A stretch of 64,000 bases of DNA from Massilia norwichensis (GTDB taxonomy: Bacteria; Pseudomonadota; Gammaproteobacteria; Burkholderiales; Burkholderiaceae_D): contig NZ_JANUGX010000002.1 in the NCBI RefSeq assembly GCF_024753245.1, positions 248,001-312,000 of the forward strand. Reading direction: 5' to 3'. The notes beneath the pieces were generated by a model. That model was given only the letters and a program-made list of their open reading frames with translations. It was not told where the DNA came from and did not search any database. Below are positions 1-8,700 of this stretch, in pieces. How positions within the stretch are numbered: the first letter of the stretch is position 1; every line of letters begins with the position of its first letter. Made by a program: the position numbers and the translations under genes.

Positions 1-219
1 CCCGGAGCGGTTCATGAAGGTCAGCGGCTCCAGCAGCCAGACTTCCTTGCCCGAGATGGACGTCTTCGCCACCATGGCGTTGAAACGCGATTCGCGCTGC
101 AGCCGGCAGCCGGGCAGCGTGTTGGCGAGGTTGTCGACCAGCCAGAAGCCGGCGTTGTGGCGGGTGGTTTCGTATTCCGGGCCGGGGTTGCCGAGGCCGA
201 CGATCAGGCGGATGTGCAT
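1..219 (-). CDS. pth: Peptidyl-tRNA hydrolase, N-terminal part (cut by window edge)
   Basis: The 73 residues visible begin [16 protein letters not shown], the family signature. His21 in the TTRHNAGFW block matches the catalytic histidine, and the visible part ends in [10 protein letters not shown], the substrate-contacting Asn motif. The enzyme frees peptides from peptidyl-tRNAs that drop off the ribosome. The remaining two thirds lie beyond the left edge. It follows rplY on the same strand with a hairpin between them, a common pairing in proteobacteria. The start is the ATG at 217-219. Identity is secure; only the end is missing. Confidence 0.95.
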   Translation of the reverse strand, partial: MHIRLIVGLGNPGPEYETTRHNAGFWLVDNLANTLPGCRLQRESRFNAMVAKTSISGKEVWLLEPLTFMNRSG

Positions 220-283
220 AAAGCGTCAATCGAATCGTAAAGCTCGATTATCGCGGAAAACCGCGAACACCTGAGCAGAAAAC

Positions 284-320
284 AAAAAACCCGCCGGACG
301 CGGGGTCGCAGCGGGTTTTT
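284..320 (-). terminator. Intrinsic terminator after rplY
   Basis: A ten-base-pair stem (285-294 with 311-320, core AACCCGC/GCGGGTT) is followed on the minus strand by a run of T. It sits 38 bases past the rplY stop and before pth. The flanking A and T runs make it potentially bidirectional. Confidence 0.8.
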
Positions 321-357
321 ATCGTGCCGCTCCCGGGAGAGCGGCAACAAACAGCAA

Positions 358-945
358 TTACTCAGCAGCGGCTTCAGCCGTAGCAGCACCACGCGGGATC
401 GACGAGGTAGCGACGGTCTGGTCCTTGCCGTGGGCAACGATGCTCACGCCTTCCGGCAGGGTCAGGTCGGACACGTGCACCGATTGACCGGCTTCCAGCT
501 TGCTCAGGTCGACGGTGATGAATTCCGGCAGCTTGCCCGGCAGGCAGGTGACGTCCAGCTCGTTCAGCACGTGCGAAACGATGGCGCCGCTCAGCTTGAC
601 GGCCGGCGAGACGTCGGCGTTGACGAAGTGCAGGGCGACCTTGGTGTGGATCGGCTGCGAAGCGTCGACGCGCTGGAAGTCCACGTGCAGGACCAGTTGC
701 TTGTATGCGTGCATCTGGAAGTCACGCAGCAGGACTTGCTGGGCTTGACCGTCCAGTTCCAGGTCCAGGACGGCGCCGTGGAAAGCTTCTTTCTTGAGCG
801 CGTGGAACAGCGCGTTGCCATCGACGGCGATCAGTTCCGGGGCGCCAGCGCCACCGTAGATGATGCCAGGGGTCTGGCCAGCGTTGCGCAGGCGGCGGCT
901 CGCTCCGGTCCCCTGCTGTTCGCGTTTGAATGCGACTACTTTCAT
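358..945 (-). CDS. rplY: 50S ribosomal protein L25, long (CTC/TL5) form
   Basis: The 195-residue protein starts [20 protein letters not shown]. The N-terminal half is the 5S-rRNA-binding L25 domain with the [12 protein letters not shown] stretch. The C-terminal half is the beta-rich TL5/CTC domain, absent from the 94-residue E. coli protein, and ends in an Ala-rich tail. The reading frame is open further upstream to 1047, but that extension has no L25 character, so the ATG at 943-945 is chosen. It lies downstream of prs and upstream of pth on the same strand. Confidence 0.95.
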   Translation of the reverse strand: MKVVAFKREQQGTGASRRLRNAGQTPGIIYGGAGAPELIAVDGNALFHALKKEAFHGAVLDLELDGQAQQVLLRDFQMHAYKQLVLHVDFQRVDASQPIHTKVALHFVNADVSPAVKLSGAIVSHVLNELDVTCLPGKLPEFITVDLSKLEAGQSVHVSDLTLPEGVSIVAHGKDQTVATSSIPRGAATAEAAAE

Positions 946-1085
946 GGTGTTACTCCAAGTAATGTGGGCTCGAATGCCGGCATGGCCGGCCCGCTTGCCC
1001 GGTGGTGGTCGCCCCCGCGACCAGGGGCTTCCGTGAAATGAGCGCAATGTTACGCACTCAAGAAATTCTGTATAGCTTGCGTGGA

Positions 1086-1143
1086 CGTGGGCACAGGGTG
1101 CCCACCCTACCGTTCAATGTAGGGTGGGCACCCCGTGCCCGCG
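1086..1143. repeat. GTGGGCAC palindromic doublet, copy 1
   Basis: Two 25-base arms (1086-1110 and 1119-1143) are near-perfect inverted copies around an 8-base spacer, and each arm is itself a GTGGGCAC/GTGCCCAC-type palindrome. Related copies lie at 25503-25562 and 38682-38732. This copy fills the gap between prs and rplY. It has the form of a REP/BIME element. Confidence 0.85.
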
Positions 1144-1152
1144 TTTTCTATC

Positions 1153-2103
1153 TTAGTCGACGAACAGCGAGATAACTGAGTCGCCCTTCACGATACGCTT
1201 GAAGGTTTCAGCCAGCAGCGGCGCGCAGGTCAGCTGGCGGATCTTGCCGCAAGCACGGCCGGCTTCGCTCAGCGGGATGGTGTCGGTGACGACCAGTTCG
1301 TCCAGCGGCGAATTCGAGATGCGGTCGATTGCCGGACCGGACAGAACCGGGTGCGTGCAATAAGCCACAACTTTCTTGGCGCCACGTTCTTTCAGGACTT
1401 CGGCGGCCTTGGTCAGCGTGCCTGCGGTGTCGACCATGTCGTCCATGATCACGCAGTTACGGCCTTCGACTTCACCGATGATGTTCATGACTTCCGACAC
1501 GTTCGCCTTCGGGCGACGCTTGTCGATGATCGCCAGGTCGCAGCCGAGACGCTTGGCCAGCGCACGGGCACGCACCACGCCGCCGACGTCCGGCGACACG
1601 ACCAGCAGGTCGTCGTAGTTGCGCTTCTGCAGGTCGCCCAGCAGGATCGGCGATGCGTAGATGTTGTCGACCGGGATGTCGAAGAAGCCCTGGATCTGGT
1701 CGGCGTGCAGATCCATGATCAGCACACGTTCGACGCCGGCTTCTTCCAGCATGTTGGCGACCACTTTGGCCGAGATCGCGACACGCGCCGAACGCGGACG
1801 GCGGTCCTGGCGGGCATAGCCGAAGTACGGAATCGCCGCGGTGATGCGGCCTGCCGATGCGCGCTTGAGAGCGTCGACCATCAGCATGATTTCCATGAGG
1901 CTGTCGTTGGTGGGAGCGCAGGTCGATTGCAGAACGAAGACGTCCTTGCCACGAACGTTCTCGTTAATTTCGACCATCACTTCGCCGTCGGAGAACTTCG
2001 AGACCACGGCCTTACCAAGAGGAATACCGAGGCTTTTTGCGACCCCTTCTGCTAGCGCCGGATTGGCATTGCCGGTAAAAACCATCAGGTTTTCGTAAGC
2101 CAT
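1153..2103 (-). CDS. prs: Ribose-phosphate pyrophosphokinase (PRPP synthetase)
   Basis: The 316 residues match the usual length of class I PRPP synthetase, which makes PRPP from ribose 5-phosphate and ATP for nucleotide, histidine and tryptophan synthesis. Visible signatures are [15 protein letters not shown] near 38-52, the flexible-loop block [12 protein letters not shown] near 96-107, the metal-binding [11 protein letters not shown] at 131-141 and the PRPP-binding loop [13 protein letters not shown] at 218-230. The ATG at 2101-2103 gives the standard N-terminus; the open frame upstream runs into a terminator hairpin and is non-coding. It lies downstream of tRNA-Gln and ispE. Confidence 0.97.
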   Translation of the reverse strand: MAYENLMVFTGNANPALAEGVAKSLGIPLGKAVVSKFSDGEVMVEINENVRGKDVFVLQSTCAPTNDSLMEIMLMVDALKRASAGRITAAIPYFGYARQDRRPRSARVAISAKVVANMLEEAGVERVLIMDLHADQIQGFFDIPVDNIYASPILLGDLQKRNYDDLLVVSPDVGGVVRARALAKRLGCDLAIIDKRRPKANVSEVMNIIGEVEGRNCVIMDDMVDTAGTLTKAAEVLKERGAKKVVAYCTHPVLSGPAIDRISNSPLDELVVTDTIPLSEAGRACGKIRQLTCAPLLAETFKRIVKGDSVISLFVD

Positions 2104-2147
2104 GGGGAGTCCCAGAAGAAGAGTAAAATTGAAAGATTCTGAACTAC

Positions 2148-2175
2148 AAAAAAAATGGGCCGCTCTAGGCGGCTC
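2148..2175 (-). terminator. Intrinsic terminator between tRNA-Gln and prs
   Basis: On the minus strand a GCCGC/GCGGC stem (2159-2163 with 2169-2173, extendable by two pairs) with a five-base loop is followed by eight T residues (2155 to 2148). It lies about 55 bases past tRNA-Gln and ends only 44 bases before the prs start, so prs either has a very short leader with its own promoter or depends on readthrough. Confidence 0.8.
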
Positions 2176-2230
2176 CACTTTACATTGCCTGCTGGAGCAC
2201 TAGTCATCAACAGGTCAGGCAATAAATCTT

Positions 2231-2307
2231 TGGCAGGGGAACAAGGATTCGAACCTTGGTATGCCGGAATCAAAATCCGGTGCCTTAACCAGCTTGGCGA
2301 TTCCCCT
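2231..2307 (-). tRNA. tRNA-Gln (anticodon UUG)
   Basis: A complete 77-nt cloverleaf including encoded CCA. The acceptor is AGGGGAA with TTCCCCT, the D stem GCC/GGC, the anticodon stem CCGGA/TCCGG around loop TTTTGAT (anticodon TTG), and the T arm CAAGG TTCGAAT CCTTG. The discriminator base is G, as expected for Gln. It lies between ispE and prs, a usual betaproteobacterial arrangement. Confidence 0.97.
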
Positions 2308-2384
2308 ACACTGAAACTTGTACTGCTTATTTGCTGCCGCCGCTTCAGCTATGTTGCCGTTGCGTCGACAGGCAAAATTTTATT

Positions 2385-3284
2385 CTACAACTCGTTGATT
2401 TGCAAGAGCGATTTCATCGGATGTTTCGTTAGCGACCTTGTTTTCCACGCTATCCACTTCGCCGGCACCTGCTTCAGCACCTGCTCTGCTTCTTGCTCTG
2501 TGGAAAACGCGCTGAATACGCACGCTCCGGAGCCAGTCATCCTGGCCGCCCCGTGATTGCCCAACCATTCGATCGCCTCTGCTACCGGCGGGAACAGGCG
2601 AGCTGCCACGTCCTGCAAATCATTTTTCCCGAACTCAACAGAACCTTGCGATTCAGTGTTGCGCCCTAGGAAGTCCGCTACTGTAATGGGTTTCGTGTTT
2701 CTTGTCAAATCGGGTGCCGTAAAAATCGCGGCGGTCGGCACCGAGACACCCGGCTCGATCACCACATACCAGCAATCCGGGCCCGGCACCGCCTGCAGGG
2801 CCTCGCCCACGCCTTCGGCAAATGCGGTCTCGCCGAACAGGAAGAACGGGATATCCGCGCCCAACGGCAGGCCAAGCGCGATCAGCTCGTCCGTGTTCAA
2901 ACCGACCTGCCACAAGTGATTCGCGGCCATCAGCGCGGTGGCGGCATCGGATGAACCGCCGCCCAGCCCGCCACCCATCGGCAGGCGCTTCTCGATACGC
3001 ACGGCGATGCCTGGCGGCAGTTTGCCGTGGCGGCGCCGGTATTCGGCCTGCAGTGCCCGCAGGGCGCGCACGATCAGGTCCTGCTCTTCCGGCACGCCCG
3101 GCACGTCGTTGACGCGGACGATGCGTTCGTCGTCGCGCAGGTCGAAGTCCAGGATGTCGCCGTGGTCGATCAGCTGGAACACCGATTGCAGCAAGTGGTA
3201 GCCGTCAGGGCGGCGGCCGGTGACGTGCAGGAACAAATTGAGCTTGGCCGGTGCCGGGCAGCCGTGCAGCGCAGTCAGGGCCAT
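2385..3284 (-). CDS. ispE: 4-diphosphocytidyl-2-C-methyl-D-erythritol kinase
   Basis: The 299-residue GHMP-family kinase phosphorylates CDP-methylerythritol in the MEP isoprenoid pathway. The APAKLNLFLHVTGRRPDGYH block is at 11-30 and the glycine-rich ATP loop PMGGGLGGGSSDAA at 102-115. GADIPFF is the substrate-pocket motif, and a C-terminal MTGSGACVF motif completes the fold. The frame stays open upstream to 3539 but overlaps lolB, so the start is the ATG at 3282-3284, one base beyond the lolB stop. lolB and ispE are evidently cotranscribed, with tRNA-Gln following. Confidence 0.96.
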   Translation of the reverse strand: MALTALHGCPAPAKLNLFLHVTGRRPDGYHLLQSVFQLIDHGDILDFDLRDDERIVRVNDVPGVPEEQDLIVRALRALQAEYRRRHGKLPPGIAVRIEKRLPMGGGLGGGSSDAATALMAANHLWQVGLNTDELIALGLPLGADIPFFLFGETAFAEGVGEALQAVPGPDCWYVVIEPGVSVPTAAIFTAPDLTRNTKPITVADFLGRNTESQGSVEFGKNDLQDVAARLFPPVAEAIEWLGNHGAARMTGSGACVFSAFSTEQEAEQVLKQVPAKWIAWKTRSLTKHPMKSLLQINEL

Positions 3285-3285
3285 C

Positions 3286-3900
3286 TCAGCTTTCCGGGAA
3301 GATCGTGATGCCGATCGAGAGCTCGCCGCCGTTGCCGGTGGCGCCGCGCTCCGCACGGATGAGCTTCGGCAGCGGTGCGCCGTTCGCTCCCGGCTTGTCT
3401 TGCCACTCGGTAAAGCGCAGCTGCCAACCATCGCGCGTCTGCACATTGTTGTTGGACGGCGATGCCACGAAGCGCTTGCCTTGCGCGTCGACCGCATAGC
3501 CCTGCAGCCAGTCGCGCAGGCCGGCCACCGGCAGCGCATAGCCGAGGGCCTGCTGGGTCAGCGCGTCGATGTCCTTGGCCGTGCGTGGTTCGCGGTTGGC
3601 CTGGGTCAGCGTGGCGGACTCCGGCGTCACGGTGATCTCGGCGGCAGTCTGCCCGGTTGGGGTGAACAAGGCGACCTCGATGCGGCCCGGGCGCTGGGTC
3701 CAGCTGAATTGCCCGTTGACGCCTTCCCGGCCACCTTCGCTCTTCTGGTAGACGACATTGATCTTGCCGTTCAGGTCGATGGTGTCGCGGTAGGCGCCGA
3801 CCGGGGCGCTGGACAGGTTGGCGGTGGAGGTGGCGCAGCCGGCCAGGGAGATGGCAAAGGCTGCGGCAAGGAGGTGGCGGGAGAATCGGGTGATTGGCAT
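3286..3900 (-). CDS. lolB: Outer-membrane lipoprotein insertion protein LolB
   Basis: A 204-residue lipoprotein with a signal peptide and lipobox LAGC (Cys22). The body has the LolB pattern, with INVVYQ, GQFSWTQRPGRIEVALFTP and a later YALPVAGLRDWLQG helix segment. LolB accepts lipoproteins from the carrier LolA and inserts them in the inner leaflet of the outer membrane. It sits one base from ispE, the standard lolB-ispE pairing, and downstream of a TPR lipoprotein. Confidence 0.92.
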   Translation of the reverse strand: MPITRFSRHLLAAAFAISLAGCATSTANLSSAPVGAYRDTIDLNGKINVVYQKSEGGREGVNGQFSWTQRPGRIEVALFTPTGQTAAEITVTPESATLTQANREPRTAKDIDALTQQALGYALPVAGLRDWLQGYAVDAQGKRFVASPSNNNVQTRDGWQLRFTEWQDKPGANGAPLPKLIRAERGATGNGGELSIGITIFPES

Positions 3901-3910
3901 CGGTGCTGGC

Positions 3911-3938
3911 TTGGGTTCCCGCCTGCGCGGGAACGACG
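3911..3938. repeat. CCCGC hairpin repeat, copy 1
   Basis: GTTCCCGC (3915-3922), loop CTGC, GCGGGAAC (3927-3934) is a perfect eight-pair stem flanked by TTGG and GACG. The same unit in the opposite orientation occurs at 37571-37602 and 27557-27588. It lies between the TPR lipoprotein gene and lolB. Confidence 0.8.
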
Positions 3939-3964
3939 TTTATAGTAAAAGATTATTTCAGGCC

Positions 3965-5776
3965 TCAAAGCGAAGCGCGCAGGCGGCTCAGCGTGCTTTT
4001 CAGCGCATCGTTCTTCGGATCCTTGGCCTGCGCTTCTCGCCACAGCTTGCGTGCATCGTCGTGCTGGCCCTTCTTCCACAGCACCTCACCCAGGTGGATG
4101 CCGATCTCCGGGTCGTTGCGCAGCTGGTAGGCCTTGCGCAGTTGGGCTTCGGCCGCGTCCAGCTTGCCGAGGCGATACTGCACCCAGCCCATGCTGTCCA
4201 TGATGAAGGGATCGTTCGGCGCCATCTTCTGGGCCTTCTCAATCAGCGCATGGGCTTCCTTCAGGCGCACGTTGCGGTCCGCCAGCGAATAGCCGAGGGC
4301 GTTGTAGGCGTGCTGGTTGTCCGGCGCCTTGGCGATCACCTTGCGCAGCGACTTTTCCATGACCTGGGTCTTGCCCAGCTTCTCGGCCATCAGCGCGTAG
4401 TCGTACAGGAAATCCATGTTATCCGGGAAGCGCTTGAGGCCCTGCTCCATCAGCTTGAAGGCTTCCTGGGACTTGCCGGCGTCGCGCAACAGCTGGGCCT
4501 CGATGAGCACGACCTGGGCCTGCTCGGTCGGGTCTTCGGGCTTGAGCGTGCCGAGCAGCTTGCGGGCGCCGGCCAGGTCGCCTTGCTTGGCGGTCAATTG
4601 CGCGCGGCGCAGGTCGGCGCCGAGCTGGATCTTCGGATCGTTGGTGTCGAGGCGGTCGAGCCAACCCAGGGCCGCCGGGATATCGCCGCGTTCCTCGGCG
4701 ATCTGGGACAGGATCAGCACGGCCTTGGTCGGGTCGCGCTCCTCGTCCGGGGTCTTGTCCATCACGTCGACGAAGCGCGTGAAATAGTCTTCGGCGGCCT
4801 TGTTGTCGTTCATCTGCATCGACAGGATGCCGAGCGCGTACAGGGTGCCGGGATTGTTCGGCTGGGCCTTGTCGAGGGTGAGGAATTGCTGGCGCGCGGC
4901 TTCGTACTGCTTGGCATTGACCAGCATGCGGGCATAGGCCACGCGCACGTCTTTGGCGTCCGGGTGCGCGGCCAGGTAGTCGGCCAGCACCTTCGCGGAC
5001 TGCTCCTCGCCTTCCGTCACCTGGGCCAGGGTCAGGATGGCGATCTCGGAATCGGGCTTGATCTGCAGCGCGGCGCGCGCTTCGCGCTGGGCGTCCGCTT
5101 TGGCGCCGCGGGCCAGCGCGGTCTGCGCCAGCACCACGTGGGCTTCCATCATGTTGCCGTAGGGCGCGACCAGGCGCTCGAGCATGACGATGGCCGCTTC
5201 CTTGTCCTTGGCGCGCATCACCAGCTGCTGCATCTGGAACATCACCAGCCCGCGGGCGCCCGGGGGCGCCTCGGCCAGGCGCTGCTTGAGCGCATTTTCT
5301 GCTTCGACGAGGTTGTCGGACACGACCACCAGCCCCAGATAGTACTGGTTGGCCTCGTCGGAAGTCGGCGCCAGCTGGCGCCACAGCTTGACGGCGGCGA
5401 GTGCGTCGTCGGACTGCTTGGCTGCCAGCGCCATTTCGGTGGCGCGCTTGGCCAGACGCGGGTCCTTGGTCTGCTGGGCCAGGCTCATCAGCGTGAGGTA
5501 AGGCCCCTGCCAGTCGCCCTTCTTGAAGGCCAGCTCGGCATTCATGAGCTGGTACATCATCTGGGGCGTCATGTTCACGTTCGGGGCCTGCTCGTCTCCC
5601 GGCGTGGCGTCGTCCTGGGCCGGCTCGCCGGCGGCAGCGCGGCGCTGGGCCTCGGCGGCGGCCAGCGGCTGGTCCGAATGATCACGGGTTTGCGCGTCCT
5701 GCGGCTGCTGTTTGGGCGCCACAGCGCATGCAGATAACAAGGCCGAGAGAGTTACAATGGCGAAAGTGTTTTTCAA
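3965..5776 (-). CDS. Tetratricopeptide-repeat lipoprotein
   Basis: The 603-residue protein has a lipoprotein signal with lipobox LSAC (Cys17), a charged low-complexity stretch to about residue 65, then many TPR-like helical pairs. Examples are QYEAARQQFLTLDKAQPNNPG, a repeat unit NAYNALGYSLAD-like segment and GKLDAAEAQLRKAYQL near the end. TPR proteins act as docking scaffolds; the partner is not evident. A TPR protein is often found upstream of lolB in Burkholderiales, suggesting an envelope role. It is divergent from mutM across about 107 bases. Confidence 0.85.
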   Translation of the reverse strand: MKNTFAIVTLSALLSACAVAPKQQPQDAQTRDHSDQPLAAAEAQRRAAAGEPAQDDATPGDEQAPNVNMTPQMMYQLMNAELAFKKGDWQGPYLTLMSLAQQTKDPRLAKRATEMALAAKQSDDALAAVKLWRQLAPTSDEANQYYLGLVVVSDNLVEAENALKQRLAEAPPGARGLVMFQMQQLVMRAKDKEAAIVMLERLVAPYGNMMEAHVVLAQTALARGAKADAQREARAALQIKPDSEIAILTLAQVTEGEEQSAKVLADYLAAHPDAKDVRVAYARMLVNAKQYEAARQQFLTLDKAQPNNPGTLYALGILSMQMNDNKAAEDYFTRFVDVMDKTPDEERDPTKAVLILSQIAEERGDIPAALGWLDRLDTNDPKIQLGADLRRAQLTAKQGDLAGARKLLGTLKPEDPTEQAQVVLIEAQLLRDAGKSQEAFKLMEQGLKRFPDNMDFLYDYALMAEKLGKTQVMEKSLRKVIAKAPDNQHAYNALGYSLADRNVRLKEAHALIEKAQKMAPNDPFIMDSMGWVQYRLGKLDAAEAQLRKAYQLRNDPEIGIHLGEVLWKKGQHDDARKLWREAQAKDPKNDALKSTLSRLRASL

Positions 5777-5883
5777 GGTCGATCCCGCATTGACAAGATG
5801 GACCGATTCTACGCTTAACGTCCCCCGCGCGTGCGCCGTTGCAACACGAATTTACATACTTTTCCTCTGTTCTTCATTGAAAC

Positions 5884-6717
5884 ATGCCCGAACTCCCAGA
5901 AGTTGAAGTCACCCGGCGCGGCGTTGCACCGCACCTGGAAGGCCGTGTCGTCGAACAGGTCGTGCTGCGCCGCGAGGGCCTGCGCTGGCCCTTCCCGCCG
6001 AACCTGGACGCGCTGCTGAGCGGCCGTGAAATCCTGTCGACCAGCCGGCGCGGCAAGTATCTGCTGATCCATTTCGCGCACGGCACGCTGATCGTCCATC
6101 TCGGCATGTCCGGCCACCTGCGCGTGCTGCCCGAGGGCGTCGAGCTGAAAAAGCACGACCACTTCGACCTGATCGTGCGCGGCCCCGAAGGCCGGCGCGT
6201 GCTGCGCCTGCACGATCCGCGCCGCTTCGGCGCCGTGCTCTGGCATGCCAACGACGATGGCGAACTCGAACAGCACATCCTGCTGCGCGGCCTGGGCGTC
6301 GAGCCGCTCGAAGACGGCTTCTCGGGCGCCCTGCTGCACCGCGAAACCAGGAAGCGCAGCGCGCCGATCAAGCAGGTGCTGTTGCAGGGCGACATCGTGG
6401 TCGGGGTCGGCAACATCTACGCCTGCGAAAGCCTGTTCCGCGCCGGCATCAACCCGAAGACGGCGGCGTCGCGCATCAGCCGCGCCCGCTACGACAAGCT
6501 GGCCGAGGCCATCCGCGAAATTCTTGCGGCCGCGATCGTGCAAGGCGGCAGCACTCTGCGTGACTTTATTGCGGTAAATGGGCAATCTGGATATTTCCAG
6601 CAGACATATTTCGTCTATGATCGTGCAGGAGTGCCTTGCAGAAACTGTGGCGCGCCGGTGCGCCAGATCGTGCAGGGCCAGCGGTCGACCTTCTACTGCG
6701 CGACCTGCCAGAAATAG
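5884..6717 (+). CDS. mutM: Formamidopyrimidine-DNA glycosylase
   Basis: The 277 residues begin MPELPEVEV; Pro2 is the catalytic nucleophile and Glu3 the acid of bifunctional Fpg enzymes, which remove 8-oxoguanine and cut the backbone. GRGKYLL-like RRGKYLLI carries the catalytic lysine of the N-domain. The helix-two-turn-helix [16 protein letters not shown] is intact, and the C-terminal zinc finger reads CRNC...CATC. It heads a plus-strand run with the dynamin-like gene and mutY, so both halves of the GO repair system are close together. Confidence 0.97.
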   Translation: MPELPEVEVTRRGVAPHLEGRVVEQVVLRREGLRWPFPPNLDALLSGREILSTSRRGKYLLIHFAHGTLIVHLGMSGHLRVLPEGVELKKHDHFDLIVRGPEGRRVLRLHDPRRFGAVLWHANDDGELEQHILLRGLGVEPLEDGFSGALLHRETRKRSAPIKQVLLQGDIVVGVGNIYACESLFRAGINPKTAASRISRARYDKLAEAIREILAAAIVQGGSTLRDFIAVNGQSGYFQQTYFVYDRAGVPCRNCGAPVRQIVQGQRSTFYCATCQK

Positions 6718-6738
6718 TTCCCAATCAGGCGGCACAAC

Positions 6739-8700
6739 ATGCAAGATATTCAAGAATACGGGGCCTGGCGCGCACGCGTGGCCGACGCGCTGGAACAATA
6801 TCGCGGCTGGGTCCAGGCCGCCGAATTGCTGGACGGCGCCGCCGAACAACACCTGGCGCGCGCCCTCACCCGCGTGCGCGACGACCGCCTGTCGGTGGCC
6901 TTCGTGGCCGAGTTCTCGCGCGGCAAATCCGAGCTGATCAACGCGCTGTTCTTCGCCGATTACGGCCAGCGCATCGTGCCGTCCAGCCCGGGCCGCACCA
7001 CCATGTGCCCGACCGAGCTGGCCTACGATCCGCAACTGCCGCCCTGCCTCCGCCTGCTGCCGATCGAGACCCGCGCCCAGCGTCTGGCCACCAGCGATTA
7101 CCGCGACGATCCCGCCGCCTGGACCGTGCTGCCGCTGGACCTGGACTCGCCCGAGCGCATGATCGCCACCTTCCGCCAGGTCAGCCTGACGCGCCGCGTG
7201 AGCGTCGCCGAAGCCAGCAGCTACGGCCTGTACGATCCGGAAGACCCGGACCTGTCCGCGACCCTCGGCGACGACGGCCAGGTCGAGATCCCGCAATGGC
7301 GGCATGCGCTCATCAACTTCCCGCATCCGCTGCTGAAACAGGGCCTGGTGATCCTGGACACGCCGGGCCTGAACGCGATCGGCACCGAGCCCGAGCTGAC
7401 CCTGAATCTGATCCCGAACGCGCACGCGGTGCTGTTCATCCTGGCCGCCGAGACCGGCGTGACCCGAAGCGACATCGAAGTCTGGCGCACCCACATCGGC
7501 GCCGCATCCGGTTCCTCCGCAGGACGCATGGTGGTGCTGAACAAGATCGACGCGCTGTGGGACGAGCTACGCAGCAGCGAAGAGAACGACGCCGCGATCG
7601 CGCGCCAACAGGCCAGCGTGGCCCAGCTGCTGGGCGTGCAGGAACAGCAGGTGTTTCCGGTGTCGGCGCACAAGGGTCTCGTCGGGCGCGTGACCCAGGA
7701 CATGGCGCTGTTCGAGAAGAGCCGCATCGGGCTGCTGGAAGCGGCGCTGTTCAACGAGCTGATTCCGGCGCGCCAGGACATCCTGCGCCGCCAGCTACGC
7801 GAAGACATGGCGGCGATCACCGCCGGCCAGCAGGCGCTGCTGGCCACGCGCATCCGCGACCTGGTCGAGCAGCTGCAGGAGCTGCAAAGCTTGCGCGGCA
7901 AGAACCAGGGCGTGATCGCGCACATGGTGCGCCGCGTCGAGATGGAGAAGAAGGAGTTCGACGCCAGCCTTTTTAAACTGCAGGGCACGCGCGCGGTGTT
8001 CGCGACGCTGTCGACGGAGCTCTACACCTGCATCGGCATGGACGTGGTGCAGGCACAGGTCGATGCCGTCCGCACCGCGATGGAAGGCGTGCGCTTCAGC
8101 ACCGGCATGCGCGCGCCGGTGCGCGTGTTCTTCGACGAAGCCCGCGCCAGGCTCGACGCGGCCAGCGCGAAGATCGGCGAGATCGGCGCAATGATGGAAA
8201 CCATGTACCGCCGCTTCTCGGCCGAGCACGGCCTGGCACTGGCGATGCCGATGGCCTTGTCGCTGGCGCGCTACCGCAGCGAGATCGACGCCATCGAGGC
8301 GATCTGGCAGAAGCAGTCCGGCACCGCGACCCTGCTCATCACCAGCCGCGGCACGCTGTTGGAACGCTTCGTCGACTCGATCGCCGCGCGTGTCAAACAC
8401 AGCTTCCGCGCCGCGAATGCCGACGTCGAAGCCTGGCTGAAGGTGATCATGGCGCCGCTGGAAGCGCAGATCCGCCAGCACCGCGAACAGCTGCGCCACC
8501 GCCAGTCCTCGATCCAGCGCATCCACGATGCGACCGAGGGACTGGAACAGAAGATCGCCGCCTTCGAGGCGGCCCAACAGGACCTCGAGCAGGTCAAATC
8601 ACGCCTGGCGACGCTGGCGGGTACGGTGACGCGGGTGCTGAATGCGCCGGATGCGCAGCCGGCACCGGCATCGGCGTCGCCCTCACTGGAAGTTGCATGA
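6739..8700 (+). CDS. Dynamin-like large GTPase
   Basis: The 653-residue protein has a large-GTPase domain: P-loop VAEFSRGKSELIN at 56-68, switch PGRTTMCP near 84-91, G3 DTPGL at 207-211 and G4 NKID at 268-271. A long, helix-rich stalk region follows, with coiled-coil-like stretches near the C-terminus (EQKIAAFEAAQQDLEQVKSR). The P-loop has EFSRGKS instead of the more usual GxxSSGKS. No membrane segment is obvious. Bacterial dynamins bind and remodel membrane, but this one's function is unknown. It sits between mutM and mutY and overlaps mutY by four bases. Confidence 0.85.
   Translation: MQDIQEYGAWRARVADALEQYRGWVQAAELLDGAAEQHLARALTRVRDDRLSVAFVAEFSRGKSELINALFFADYGQRIVPSSPGRTTMCPTELAYDPQLPPCLRLLPIETRAQRLATSDYRDDPAAWTVLPLDLDSPERMIATFRQVSLTRRVSVAEASSYGLYDPEDPDLSATLGDDGQVEIPQWRHALINFPHPLLKQGLVILDTPGLNAIGTEPELTLNLIPNAHAVLFILAAETGVTRSDIEVWRTHIGAASGSSAGRMVVLNKIDALWDELRSSEENDAAIARQQASVAQLLGVQEQQVFPVSAHKGLVGRVTQDMALFEKSRIGLLEAALFNELIPARQDILRRQLREDMAAITAGQQALLATRIRDLVEQLQELQSLRGKNQGVIAHMVRRVEMEKKEFDASLFKLQGTRAVFATLSTELYTCIGMDVVQAQVDAVRTAMEGVRFSTGMRAPVRVFFDEARARLDAASAKIGEIGAMMETMYRRFSAEHGLALAMPMALSLARYRSEIDAIEAIWQKQSGTATLLITSRGTLLERFVDSIAARVKHSFRAANADVEAWLKVIMAPLEAQIRQHREQLRHRQSSIQRIHDATEGLEQKIAAFEAAQQDLEQVKSRLATLAGTVTRVLNAPDAQPAPASASPSLEVA

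Noticed and set aside
3818..5737. 639-codon plus-strand frame opposite the TPR lipoprotein
   Set aside because: Antisense of repeats rich in Leu/Ala/Gln codons; composition explains its length.
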